From contig DDFY01000016.1 in assembly GCA_002337385.1 (NCBI GenBank), positions 1-20,275 on the forward strand: a stretch of DNA of 20,275 nt, read 5' to 3'. The DNA comes from Erythrobacter sp. UBA1916 (lineage in GTDB: Bacteria; Pseudomonadota; Alphaproteobacteria; Sphingomonadales; Sphingomonadaceae). Position 1 is the stretch's first letter; each line of letters starts with the position of its first letter. The notes beneath the pieces are model-generated. The model was not told the origin of the DNA. It worked only from the letters and a program-made list of their open reading frames with translations, and did no database searches. Shown piece by piece: positions 1 through 6,869 of the stretch. Both the position numbers and the translations under genes were made by a program.

Positions 1-133
1 TTGCCATGCGATACCTCGTGGCCTTTTCTGGCAATCACCGGGTAATCACGCAAGCGGAAAAAGGGGCGAATTGGAGGCAATTCTGGCGTAAGTGATTTGC
101 GCTAAGTCGTTGTTTTTACAACATCAGCGTAGT
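1..133. other. Intergenic segment downstream of trmB
   Basis: No complete gene is visible. On the minus strand, a GAGG motif followed six bases later by ATG at 7..5 could be the start of a further minus-strand gene running off the window. Only seven bases of it are present, so it cannot be identified. A short AT-rich inverted repeat (GTTGT at 109-113, ACAAC at 118-122) lies just past the trmB stop. It is too weak to call a terminator. Confidence 0.4.
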
Positions 134-835
134 CTAGCGTCGCCTGAATCGAAAGTACCAGACTTCGTGCCCGTAAGTGGTGCGGGCCTTGTGCTCGTAG
201 CGCGTTTCGGGCCAGCCCGAGGGGCGGTTCTGGAAGCTTTCCGGACCCGTCACCTGCCACTCGAACACATCGGTGAAGCGCTGCATCACCATCAGCGCGT
301 GGCGAACATAAACCGGGTGATCCGTGCCGAAGCGAAACTCGCCGCCGGGCTTCAGCTTGTCGGCGATCATCTGCACTGGCCCGTCGTTCATCATGCGGCG
401 CTTGGCATGCTTGGCCTTGGGCCATGGGTCGGGGTGCAGCAGGTAAACCATGGTCAGTGCGCCATCAGGGATGCGGTCAAGGACGCGCAGTGCATCACCA
501 TTGTAGAGGCGGATATTGCCGAGATTGCCCTCGTGGATATGCGTGAGCGCCTGCGCCACGCCGTTGATGAAGGGCTCGGCGCCGATGAAGCCGTGGTCGG
601 GTAGGAGGTCAGCGCGGTAGGCCAGGTGCTCGCCGCCGCCGAAGCCGATCTCGAAGTGGAGCGGGCAATCATGTCCGAACAGGCGCTCGGCCGTGACCGG
701 GCCTTCCTCGGGCACAGTGATGCGCGGCAACAGCGTGTCGACCAGCTCCTGCTGCCCGGCACGTAGTCTCTTGCCCTGGCTGCGGCCATAGAGCCGCTTG
801 AGGGTGGTGGGATCGCCTTCCTTGTGTGCACTCAT
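134..835 (-). CDS. trmB: tRNA (guanine-N7-)-methyltransferase TrmB
   Basis: This 233-residue protein is the SAM-dependent enzyme that makes m7G46 in the variable loop of tRNAs, acting in the cytoplasm. The SAM-binding motif EIGFGGGEH is at residues 62-70. The family hallmark PDPWPK is at 135-140 and is followed by KHAKRRMM. A GTDHPVY motif near 170-176 matches the family's C-terminal substrate region. The length fits bacterial TrmB. The ATG at 835 is the first in frame and gives the normal short basic N-terminus, although no good Shine-Dalgarno motif precedes it. The gene is divergent from the MscS-type channel, with about 106 bp between them. No intrinsic terminator is evident after the stop. 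Identification is by conserved motifs and is firm. Confidence 0.95.
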   Translation of the reverse strand: MSAHKEGDPTTLKRLYGRSQGKRLRAGQQELVDTLLPRITVPEEGPVTAERLFGHDCPLHFEIGFGGGEHLAYRADLLPDHGFIGAEPFINGVAQALTHIHEGNLGNIRLYNGDALRVLDRIPDGALTMVYLLHPDPWPKAKHAKRRMMNDGPVQMIADKLKPGGEFRFGTDHPVYVRHALMVMQRFTDVFEWQVTGPESFQNRPSGWPETRYEHKARTTYGHEVWYFRFRRR

Positions 836-941
836 GGCGCGCCCGCTAGGCCGGTTTGCGCGGTTTTGTCCAGTGCTCAGGCAAGTGAGGAATGTGACAG
901 GGGTTGGTTTGCAGCCTCGAAGTCCCTAGCTCCCACACGCC

Positions 942-2189
942 ATGCAGACACTCCTTGCCCAGCTCGCCCAACTCGCGCCCATCCTGCAAACGATCATTGG
1001 ACTCGTGGTTCTGGCGCTTGTCGCCTTCGCGGTGGACTGGCTGATCAAGCACGTGTTGCTGCGGCTGGTGGCACCGTTCCTCGATGCGCGCAGCAAGACC
1101 GCCGACCGCGCGGTCGGTCGGCTGGCCAAGGTGATCCCGCTGCTGGTCATCTCGCGCGGGATCGAGCTGGTGCCCTTCGTGCCCAACGATCTCGATGCGA
1201 TGATCATTGCTGTTGCGCGCTGCTGCATCGTGCTCGCCGTGGCGATGGCGATCAGCAAGTCGTTCGACTATCTTGACGAACTGTACCGCCGCCGCCCGGA
1301 AGCCAGGGCCCGTCCGATCAAGGGCTACCTCCAGGTGCTCAAGATCGCGGTTTACTTCGCGGCGGCGATCCTTGGCATTGCGGTGCTGATCGACCAGTCG
1401 CCGCTGCTGCTCTTGTCGGGCCTTGGCGCGATGGCGGCCGTGCTGATGTTGGTGTTCAAGGACACGATCCTGTCACTGGTGGCCTCGGTGCAGCTGGCAA
1501 GCAACGACATGCTGCGCGTGGGCGACTGGATCGAGATGCCCGGCATGAACGCCGATGGCGATGTGATCGACATCGCTCTGCACACGGTGAAGGTGCAGAA
1601 CTTCGACAAGACCATCACCACCATTCCCACCCACAAGCTGATCTCCGACAGTTTCCGCAACTGGCGCGGTATGCAGGATTCGGGCGGACGGCGGATCAAA
1701 CGCTCACTCCCGCTTGACCAGAACGCGATCCGCTTCCTCACCGAGGAGGAGGTGGCCGACCTGCACCGTTTCCGCGTGCTCCAGCCCTATCTCTCGGCCA
1801 AGCATGACGAGATCGAGGAATGGAACACCCGTGAAGTCTCGGGCGACGTTAATCCCGTCAACGCCCGGCGGTTCACCAATATCGGTACCTTCCGCGCCTA
1901 CGTTATCGCCTGGCTGCGCGCCCATCCGCGGGTGGCGAGCAAAGGCTTCACGCTGATGGTCCGCCAGCTGGAGCCAACCCCGCAAGGGCTGCCGCTCGAA
2001 ATCTACTGCTTCACCGGCACCACCGACTGGGTCGAATACGAAGCGATCCAGTCCGACCTGTTCGACCACCTGATCGCGATCCTGCCCGAGTTCGGCCTGC
2101 GGATGTTCCAGCAACCCAGTGGCCTCGATCTGGCCAACCTTGCGGGCCGCCCGGCCGATCCCCAACAAGCGAGCGCCCCGTCAGCCTGA
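942..2189 (+). CDS. ybdG: YbdG-type mechanosensitive channel (MscS superfamily)
   Basis: This 415-residue inner-membrane protein is very probably the miniconductance mechanosensitive channel of the E. coli YbdG type, which has the same length. Such channels release solutes or signal during hypo-osmotic stress. Hydrophobic segments lie near residues 13-33, 62-82, 87-105, 128-150 and 155-185, the last being the pore-lining helix. The MscS beta domain follows, with DWIEMPGMNADGDVIDI at about 195-211 and VKVQNFDKTITTIPT at 216-230. The C-terminal half carries family-specific stretches: GGRRIKRS, NIGTFRAY, MVRQLEPTPQGLPLEIY and FGLRMFQQP. The gene is convergent with ctrA, with 41 bp between the stops and no clear terminator hairpin. 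YbdG family membership is strong. The conductance and physiological role here are inferred. Confidence 0.9.
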   Translation: MQTLLAQLAQLAPILQTIIGLVVLALVAFAVDWLIKHVLLRLVAPFLDARSKTADRAVGRLAKVIPLLVISRGIELVPFVPNDLDAMIIAVARCCIVLAVAMAISKSFDYLDELYRRRPEARARPIKGYLQVLKIAVYFAAAILGIAVLIDQSPLLLLSGLGAMAAVLMLVFKDTILSLVASVQLASNDMLRVGDWIEMPGMNADGDVIDIALHTVKVQNFDKTITTIPTHKLISDSFRNWRGMQDSGGRRIKRSLPLDQNAIRFLTEEEVADLHRFRVLQPYLSAKHDEIEEWNTREVSGDVNPVNARRFTNIGTFRAYVIAWLRAHPRVASKGFTLMVRQLEPTPQGLPLEIYCFTGTTDWVEYEAIQSDLFDHLIAILPEFGLRMFQQPSGLDLANLAGRPADPQQASAPSA

Positions 2190-2230
2190 GCCGACAGGGC
2201 GCCTAGTTAGGGCCGAAAACCGTTGCCCGC

Positions 2231-2938
2231 TCAGGCGGCTTCGGATTCGCTCGAGACCTCTTCATCAGGATCGCGCAGCACATAGCCACGGCCCCAGACC
2301 GTCTCGATATAGTTGTCGCCGCCGCAAGCGCTCGAAAGCTTCTTGCGCAGCTTGCAGATGAACACGTCGATGATCTTGAGTTCCGGCTCGTCCATCCCGC
2401 CATAGAGATGGTTGAGGAACATTTCCTTGGTCAGCGTCGTGCCCTTGCGGAGCGAAAGCAGCTCCAGCATCGCATATTCCTTGCCGGTGAGGTGCACCCG
2501 CGCGCCATCGACTTCCACGGTCTTGGCATCGAGGTTAACCGCCAGCTTGCCGGTGCGGATGATCGACTGGCTGTGGCCCTTCGAACGGCGCACAACGGCA
2601 TAGATACGGGCGATCAGCTCGTCGCGGTGGAACGGCTTGGTGACGTAGTCGTCAGCGCCAAACCCGAACGAGCGGATCTTCGAATCCATCTCGGAAATGC
2701 CCGAGAGGATGAGAACCGGCGTCTGCACCTTGGCCACGCGCAGCTTCTTCAACACGTCGTAGCCGTGCATGTCGGGCAGGTTCAGGTCGAGCAGTATGAT
2801 ATCGTAATCATACAGCTTGCCCAAATCGAGGCCTTCCTCGCCAAGGTCGGTCGAGTAGACGTTAAAGCCCTCGGTCGTCAGCATCAGCTCGATGGCCTTG
2901 GATGTCGTCGGCTCGTCTTCGATCAGCAGAACGCGCAT
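2231..2938 (-). CDS. ctrA: Cell-cycle response regulator CtrA
   Basis: This 235-residue OmpR/PhoB-type regulator is the alphaproteobacterial CtrA. In Caulobacter, CtrA controls replication initiation, division and motility genes. In sphingomonads its main targets are usually motility and envelope genes. The receiver domain (1-120) has the acidic pair E7/D8, the phospho-acceptor D51 in LLDLNLPD, the switch residue S79 and the conserved K101 in VTKPF. The winged-helix DNA-binding domain (about 125-230) includes LTGKEYAMLELL, KIIDVFICKLRKKL and VWGRGYVLRDP, all nearly invariant in CtrA. The protein ends in Ala-Ala, as does Caulobacter CtrA, where this is a ClpXP degradation signal. Whether it acts so here is inference. 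AGAGGTGA upstream of the ATG is a good ribosome-binding site. The upstream region holds a CtrA-like box and two GANTC sites. Confidence 0.97.
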   Translation of the reverse strand: MRVLLIEDEPTTSKAIELMLTTEGFNVYSTDLGEEGLDLGKLYDYDIILLDLNLPDMHGYDVLKKLRVAKVQTPVLILSGISEMDSKIRSFGFGADDYVTKPFHRDELIARIYAVVRRSKGHSQSIIRTGKLAVNLDAKTVEVDGARVHLTGKEYAMLELLSLRKGTTLTKEMFLNHLYGGMDEPELKIIDVFICKLRKKLSSACGGDNYIETVWGRGYVLRDPDEEVSSESEAA

Positions 2939-3022
2939 GTTCGTCTCACCTCTTGTTGCGGACGGAACTCGGAAATAGGTTTCTCGCCGCTAATTAACCA
3001 CGCAAGTTGTCACCAAAAAAGG

Positions 3023-3037
3023 TTAATAACGCGTTAC
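3023..3037 (-). promoter_or_regulatory. Putative CtrA box upstream of ctrA
   Basis: Read on the minus strand this is GTAA-N7-TTAAC, one mismatch from the CtrA consensus TTAA-N7-TTAAC. It is about 85-100 bp upstream of the ctrA start codon. The sequence match is direct; binding and autoregulation are inferred from Caulobacter ctrA. Confidence 0.5.
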
Positions 3038-3058
3038 CCTCGTTAAGACTTTCTGCAT

Positions 3059-3072
3059 GAGTCTTTTGAGTC
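3059..3072. promoter_or_regulatory. Tandem GANTC (CcrM methylation) sites upstream of ctrA
   Basis: Two GAGTC pentamers (3059-3063 and 3068-3072) are separated by four T residues, 121-134 bp upstream of the ctrA ATG. GANTC is the target of the CcrM adenine methyltransferase, which is widespread in Alphaproteobacteria. In Caulobacter a GANTC site in the ctrA P1 promoter couples ctrA transcription to replication. That function here is inference. Confidence 0.45.
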
Positions 3073-3220
3073 ACAGTGTTTTTTCGTGCCTGACCATCCG
3101 GGCGAGTGCCCTCGGCGGTGCCCCGTTTGCTAAGCTTTGGGGCGCCTGCGGGCGGGCGATCGCCCTTGCCCTCGCTTCACGTACGTATAGGCCGAAAGAT
3201 CGGAGTTAACCCCCTTTCTC

Positions 3221-3243
3221 GTCACCCTGGACCGGATCCGGGG
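3221..3243. repeat. REP-like imperfect palindrome, degenerate copy
   Basis: Arms CCCTGGA (3225-3231) and TCCGGGG (3237-3243) pair with one G-T wobble around a five-base loop. The leading CGTCACCC matches the left end of the perfect palindrome at 4032-4060. The two therefore look like copies of one short intergenic palindrome family, the copy here lacking the closing GGTGACG. Confidence 0.5.
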
Positions 3244-3287
3244 CTCAGCTTCCACCCGGTATATGGCCAGCCTTGTCGCGCAATATC

Positions 3288-3330
3288 GGGCCGCAGGCCC
3301 GCAAGGGCGCTCGCCCGCAGCCGTGGCTGC
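3288..3330. repeat. Cluster of three adjacent short palindromes
   Basis: Three inverted repeats stand almost end to end: GGGCC/GGCCC with loop GCA (3288-3300), GGGCG/CGCCC with loop CT (3305-3316), and GCAGCC/GGCTGC with loop GT (3317-3330). They have no T-run on either side that would mark an intrinsic terminator. Confidence 0.6.
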
Positions 3331-3345
3331 ACGAACCAAACCTTA

Positions 3346-3430
3346 CAAAGTTGACACCCCGTCACCCGGCCCAGCTCCGCGCAAACCCGCAGAATTCCGC
3401 GCAAAACGCAAGGCAAACCAAAGTTGACAC
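3346..3430. repeat. Direct repeat CAAAGTTGACAC, two copies
   Basis: The 12-mer CAAAGTTGACAC occurs at 3346-3357 and again at 3419-3430, a 73-bp offset. Each contains TTGACA, the sigma-70 -35 consensus, but no matching -10 box is obvious at the right distance. The copies lie just downstream of the stop of the minus-strand HTH gene. Confidence 0.6.
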
Positions 3431-3439
3431 TTGCGCCGA

Positions 3440-3979
3440 TCATTTCGCGTCGCCGTCCTCATCCGCGAGCCCCTCGTGCTTCTGCCGGATTTCCTCCAGC
3501 CATGTCTGCGGGCCGTGCTCCACGCGCTCGATCAGCGGGCCGAAGTCGTCGGGGCGATAGTCGGCCGCCGGGTGAGTGCGGTAGGGCGCAGGGGTGGGGC
3601 GAAAGCTGTCGCGCATGGCGAGCAGCGCAATCGCCAGCCGCTCGTCGAACTTGCGCGAGGTGCCGACCAGCTCGCCCTTATAGTAATGCGGCACCTCCAC
3701 GCCCTTGAGCGCGCGGTCCATCGCCGCCTCGGCCAGCTCGTCGAACCGGTTGAGGAGCGCGGCCTGCCAGGCCCGGTCGAACGGCTCGCCCTTGAGCCGG
3801 GCGCGCAGGGCATAGGCCGACTGGCGACTCATCCCCACGGCCTGCGCGGCGGCAGAGACGCAATGGGTGGCGGCCAGTTCGCGCAGGAACATGGCCTGAC
3901 GGTCACGGGTCCAGCCATCGTGGCGGACAACCCTGGTGGACAGGGCGCGGGCGGGGGAGAGGCGTTTAGGCTGGGTCAT
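3440..3979 (-). CDS. Small helix-turn-helix protein of unknown function
   Basis: The protein has 179 residues from the ATG at 3979. A GTG 18 bases upstream is an alternative start, and neither has a strong ribosome-binding site. Residues about 25-64 (RQAMFLRELAATHCVSAAAQ, then VGMSRQSAYALRARLKG) form a homeodomain-like helix-turn-helix of the kind found in small terminase subunits and some transcription regulators. The rest is charged and helical, with FDELAEAAMDRALKG and a KFDERLAIALLAMRDSF stretch, and ends in an acidic tail. Base composition is as GC-rich as the core genes. It stands alone, bracketed by REP-like palindromes at 3221-3243 and 4032-4060. No phage genes surround it, so a resident regulator or a domesticated phage-type DNA-binding protein are both possible. 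I do not recognise a named family. Confidence 0.75.
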   Translation of the reverse strand: MTQPKRLSPARALSTRVVRHDGWTRDRQAMFLRELAATHCVSAAAQAVGMSRQSAYALRARLKGEPFDRAWQAALLNRFDELAEAAMDRALKGVEVPHYYKGELVGTSRKFDERLAIALLAMRDSFRPTPAPYRTHPAADYRPDDFGPLIERVEHGPQTWLEEIRQKHEGLADEDGDAK

Positions 3980-4031
3980 AACCCCGGAGCGGAGCACAAA
4001 CAGAGGCCTGTAGGACAGGGAAATTCTCCGT

Positions 4032-4060
4032 CGTCACCCCGGGTCAAACCCGGGGTGACG
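4032..4060. repeat. Perfect REP-like palindrome
   Basis: Thirteen-base arms CGTCACCCCGGGT (4032-4044) and ACCCGGGGTGACG (4048-4060) pair perfectly around CAA. The element starts three bases beyond the stop of the HEPN-like gene. It lacks a downstream T-run on either strand, so it fits a dispersed intergenic palindrome better than an intrinsic terminator. It could still end or protect the upstream minus-strand transcript. Confidence 0.75.
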
Positions 4061-4063
4061 TGG

Positions 4064-5209
4064 CTACTCAGCCTTGTCGCCGTTACGAAGTTTTGAAATC
4101 GGCACCAGCTCAATTTCGGTGTGTCTTGGGTAGTTGCCTTCCCATTTTTCATCACCCGGAACTGAAGGAATCTCACGCCAATACATAGGTTTTATTGGCT
4201 GTTCGATTGGATCATGTGCTGCGGCTAAGTGATCCGCAAGAGCTTGAAACTCGTTTTTGCCGCTTCGTGGAGAGCGTATTGATGACACTAGCTCGAAAGC
4301 GCTGAGAACAGCTGCCTTGCAGTCATCAATTTTTGGAGGTGTCGCGCGGTGGGCTAGAGCGTTGCGGGCTTTTCGAGCATGGCTCAACTTTGTGTAGAGT
4401 TCCTCACTAATCAGCTTGATCTGAAAAAGGACTTCCACCTTTTGAGCAGCCTGCCAGCCGTTGCTATCGATGAAACGTTTTCGGTTTGGGATGCCTATGC
4501 CTGTCGGAATGACGTGGTCGTCCCACAACCGCCCCACTAACGACTCGCAGGTAGACCAAAGAAAGACCAGAGCAGGTTCCAATTGTCCCTGTCGGAAATA
4601 GGTCAGGCCATTCAAGAACAGGGTCGGGCTAATCTCAGGAATGCCTTCGACAACAGGAGTTCCAATACGCATCGCAGCGTGAATTTCTGAGGAGGTCCGC
4701 ACTCTTGGTTGCAGCAATTTCAAAGTGTCCGCGCTGCCAGCGTCTTGGTACTGGAGGGCCATAAGGGTCTGGAAGTTTGGGCCAGCGGCGCCGCCGCCAG
4801 CAACAAAGTACCCCGTGCCGTATATGAAACCAAATCCGATATCGTTCGGGGAGACAGCGTCGAAGGCGATGCCGCCAAATGTGAGCATCAGAAGAAGTCT
4901 ATTGGCGGAAGCCAAAACCTGCTGCTCGCTAATTTCTGGCAGTCTGGGAAACAAGAGGTCGCCGGTGTAGGAGACGATCACGGCCATTTGGTCCATGGCA
5001 GATAACTGAGGGTCAAGAGCAGTCGTCGTCCGGCATAATTTCAATCGGTCATATGTCGCGTTGTTTGCCTGATCTAAAGTATAATCAGGTTCATCGCCCT
5101 CATCAAAAGTAACTAGCGTGAAGGGAGATGTGGCTGCAACAAAGAGGGGAACTCTCACGATCTCATTGCCGGCTTTGTCGGTCTTCTTTTCATCCCGCGG
5201 CGGTTCCAT
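4064..5209 (-). CDS. HEPN-like orphan protein, possible defence RNase
   Basis: This is a 381-residue protein without a recognised name. The C-terminal half looks like a HEPN domain. A first helix pair at about 200-230 contains YFRQGQLEPALVFLWSTCESL, and a later helix at about 259-288 ends in KARNALAHR. This gives an RNxxxH motif (R282, N283, H287), the catalytic signature of HEPN ribonucleases such as ApeA-type anti-phage proteins. The N-terminal half (1-195) is soluble, alpha/beta in appearance and unrecognised. The start has a good AGGGG ribosome-binding site. Composition differs from neighbours: for example 29 of 60 bases are G or C at 4201-4260, against 44 of 60 at 6481-6540 in rpoN. This suggests later acquisition. 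It lies 47 bp after rpoN on the same strand and ends at a REP-like palindrome. The HEPN call rests on the motif and helix pattern only; a defence role is inference. Confidence 0.7.
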   Translation of the reverse strand: MEPPRDEKKTDKAGNEIVRVPLFVAATSPFTLVTFDEGDEPDYTLDQANNATYDRLKLCRTTTALDPQLSAMDQMAVIVSYTGDLLFPRLPEISEQQVLASANRLLLMLTFGGIAFDAVSPNDIGFGFIYGTGYFVAGGGAAGPNFQTLMALQYQDAGSADTLKLLQPRVRTSSEIHAAMRIGTPVVEGIPEISPTLFLNGLTYFRQGQLEPALVFLWSTCESLVGRLWDDHVIPTGIGIPNRKRFIDSNGWQAAQKVEVLFQIKLISEELYTKLSHARKARNALAHRATPPKIDDCKAAVLSAFELVSSIRSPRSGKNEFQALADHLAAAHDPIEQPIKPMYWREIPSVPGDEKWEGNYPRHTEIELVPISKLRNGDKAE

Positions 5210-5256
5210 ATTCTGCCCCTATCTGTTCATGTAGGTTCTGCCGCTAACAGGTCAAT

Positions 5257-6741
5257 TTACCCCATAGCCGCCAGCTTCTTCGCCCGCCTCCGCTGCACGC
5301 TCGACCCAATCCCGATAGCCTCGCGATATTTCGCCACCGTGCGTCGCGCGAGGTCAAAGCCCTCGGCCTTGAGCATCTCCACCAAGGTATCGTCCGACAG
5401 AATCTTCGCCGGGTCTTCCGCGTCGGTCAGCGCCTTGATGCGCGCTTTCACCGCCTCCGCGCTCGCGCCCTCGCCGCTGGCGCCGCCGCCCACGCCGCTG
5501 GTGAAGAAGTACTTCAGCTCGAAGGTGCCGCGCTTGCAGTGGAGGTACTTGTTGCTCGTCACCCGGCTCACGGTGCTTTCGTGCATCTCGATCGCCTCGG
5601 CCACCTTGGCCAGCGTCAGCGGGCGCAGCTCGGAGACGCCCTTGCGGAAAAACCCGTCCTGCTGCTTCACGATCTCGGCGGCGACCTTGAGGATCGTCTT
5701 CTGCCGCTGGTCGAGCGCCTTGATCAGCCAGTTCGCGTCGGCCAGTTTTTCCGACAGCCACCCGCGCGCGTCCTTGCTGGTGCAGCCGCCGCGTAGCTCG
5801 ACATAGTAGCCGCGGTTGACCACCAGCCGGGGCAGGGTGTCTTCGTTGAGGCGGATGTCCCAGCCGCCATCGCTGCCCGGTGTGAGCAGGATATCGGGCA
5901 CCACGGCGGAGCTGGCCGTGCCGCCGAATTGCAGGCCGGGGCGCGGGTCGTAGCTGCGCAGTTCGCCGAGCATGTCGACCAGGTCTTCCTCGTCGACCCC
6001 GCAGATGCGGCGCAAGTGCGCGAAGGCTCCCTTGGCGACCAGTTCGAGGTTGTCGATCAGCACTTCCATGCAGGGATCGTAGCGGTCGGCCTCCTTCGCC
6101 TGCAGCGCGAGGCATTCGGAGAGGCTCCGCGCGCCGACGCCGGTCGGCTCCAGCATCTGCACGAGGCCAAGCGCGTGCTCGACTTCGGCGATGGGCAGGC
6201 CAAGGTCGCTGGCGAGGTCGCGCAGCGGGGCGGTGAGGTAGCCCGCCTCGTCGAGCATGCCGATGATGTGGCGCATGATGAAGGCCGCCTGCGGATCGGG
6301 CGCGACCGAGCCGACCTGCGCTTCCAGATGCATGGCGAGCGACATGGCATCGTCGCTGCGGTTTTCGAGGTCGGGCGCTTCGCCTGCGCTGCCGCTGAAG
6401 TCGCTGGCGGACCAGTCGCCGCGGTCAGCATCGCCGGTGTCGCGGTCGGTGTCGAGCGCGGTGGGGTCGAGGTCAAGCGGGGCATCGGCCTCGCCTGCGC
6501 CTTCGCGGATCAGGTCGTCGGAGGTGCTGGGTTCGGGGGCGGTTTCGCTGGCCGGGGCATCGCCGCCGTCCTCGCGGCTGACTTGCCCGGCATCGAGCAG
6601 CGGGTTGGCCTCCAGCGCCTCGCCGATGAAGGTTTCGATTTCGAGGTTCGACAGCGCCAGCAGCTTGATCGCCTGCTGCAGCTGCGGCGTCATCACGAGC
6701 GATTGCGACTGTCTGAGGTCCAGCCTTGGCCCTAGAGCCAT
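5257..6741 (-). CDS. rpoN: RNA polymerase sigma-54 factor RpoN
   Basis: This 494-residue sigma-54 factor directs RNA polymerase to -24/-12 promoters that need an AAA+ activator. Region I (1-50) is Gln- and Leu-rich, with RQSQSLVMTPQLQQAIKLL. Region II is a long acidic linker (about 52-120) full of Asp, Glu, Ala and Ser. The core-binding domain follows, with EPTGVGARSLSECLALQ and a YDPRPG stretch. The DNA-binding part contains MHESTVSRVTSNKYLHCKRG (the -12 recognition helix-turn-helix) and the RpoN box ARRTVAKYRE at 465-474, which reads the -24 element. Length is normal. The gene lies downstream of lptB on the same strand, as is common in Proteobacteria, with a 128-bp gap that contains a large inverted repeat. 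The hpf and ptsN genes that often follow rpoN are absent here. Confidence 0.97.
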   Translation of the reverse strand: MALGPRLDLRQSQSLVMTPQLQQAIKLLALSNLEIETFIGEALEANPLLDAGQVSREDGGDAPASETAPEPSTSDDLIREGAGEADAPLDLDPTALDTDRDTGDADRGDWSASDFSGSAGEAPDLENRSDDAMSLAMHLEAQVGSVAPDPQAAFIMRHIIGMLDEAGYLTAPLRDLASDLGLPIAEVEHALGLVQMLEPTGVGARSLSECLALQAKEADRYDPCMEVLIDNLELVAKGAFAHLRRICGVDEEDLVDMLGELRSYDPRPGLQFGGTASSAVVPDILLTPGSDGGWDIRLNEDTLPRLVVNRGYYVELRGGCTSKDARGWLSEKLADANWLIKALDQRQKTILKVAAEIVKQQDGFFRKGVSELRPLTLAKVAEAIEMHESTVSRVTSNKYLHCKRGTFELKYFFTSGVGGGASGEGASAEAVKARIKALTDAEDPAKILSDDTLVEMLKAEGFDLARRTVAKYREAIGIGSSVQRRRAKKLAAMG

Positions 6742-6757
6742 GATGCTATCTCACAAT

Positions 6758-6848
6758 CCGCTCACCCTGAGCTTGTCGAAGGGCCGCCCTTCCTTGGCGC
6801 AGGGTGCCGGAAGAAGAAGCGGTCCTTCGACAAGCTCAGGACGAGCGG
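6758..6848. repeat. 28-bp inverted repeat pair (CCTGAGCTTGTCGAAGG type)
   Basis: Arms 6758-6785 and 6821-6848 are reverse complements with three mismatches. The perfect core is CCTGAGCTTGTCGAAGG (6766-6782) against CCTTCGACAAGCTCAGG (6824-6840). The spacer is 35 bases. The core sequence is a well-known dispersed intergenic repeat of sphingomonads and relatives. The pair would form a long hairpin in the lptB-rpoN transcript or in single-stranded DNA. Confidence 0.85.
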
Positions 6849-6869
6849 TACTTGGCTGGGTATTCGCCA

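Larger units (their letters stand above)
3073..3439. other. Gene-poor region between ctrA and the HTH gene
   Basis: No open frame here has a recognisable product, and the short frames present differ across all readings. The stretch holds a REP-like imperfect palindrome (3221-3243), a 12-bp perfect palindrome GGGCGATCGCCC (3154-3165), three adjacent short palindromes (3288-3330) and two copies of CAAAGTTGACAC (3346-3357, 3419-3430). It is best read as repeat-laden intergenic sequence downstream of the minus-strand HTH gene. Confidence 0.6.

Noticed and set aside
109..122. Short inverted repeat GTTGT/ACAAC after trmB as a terminator
   Set aside because: The stem is five AT-rich pairs with no clear T-run after it on the minus strand.
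3346..3430. The TTGACA motifs as real -35 promoter boxes
   Set aside because: Neither copy has a convincing -10 box 16-18 bases downstream, and no plus-strand gene follows.
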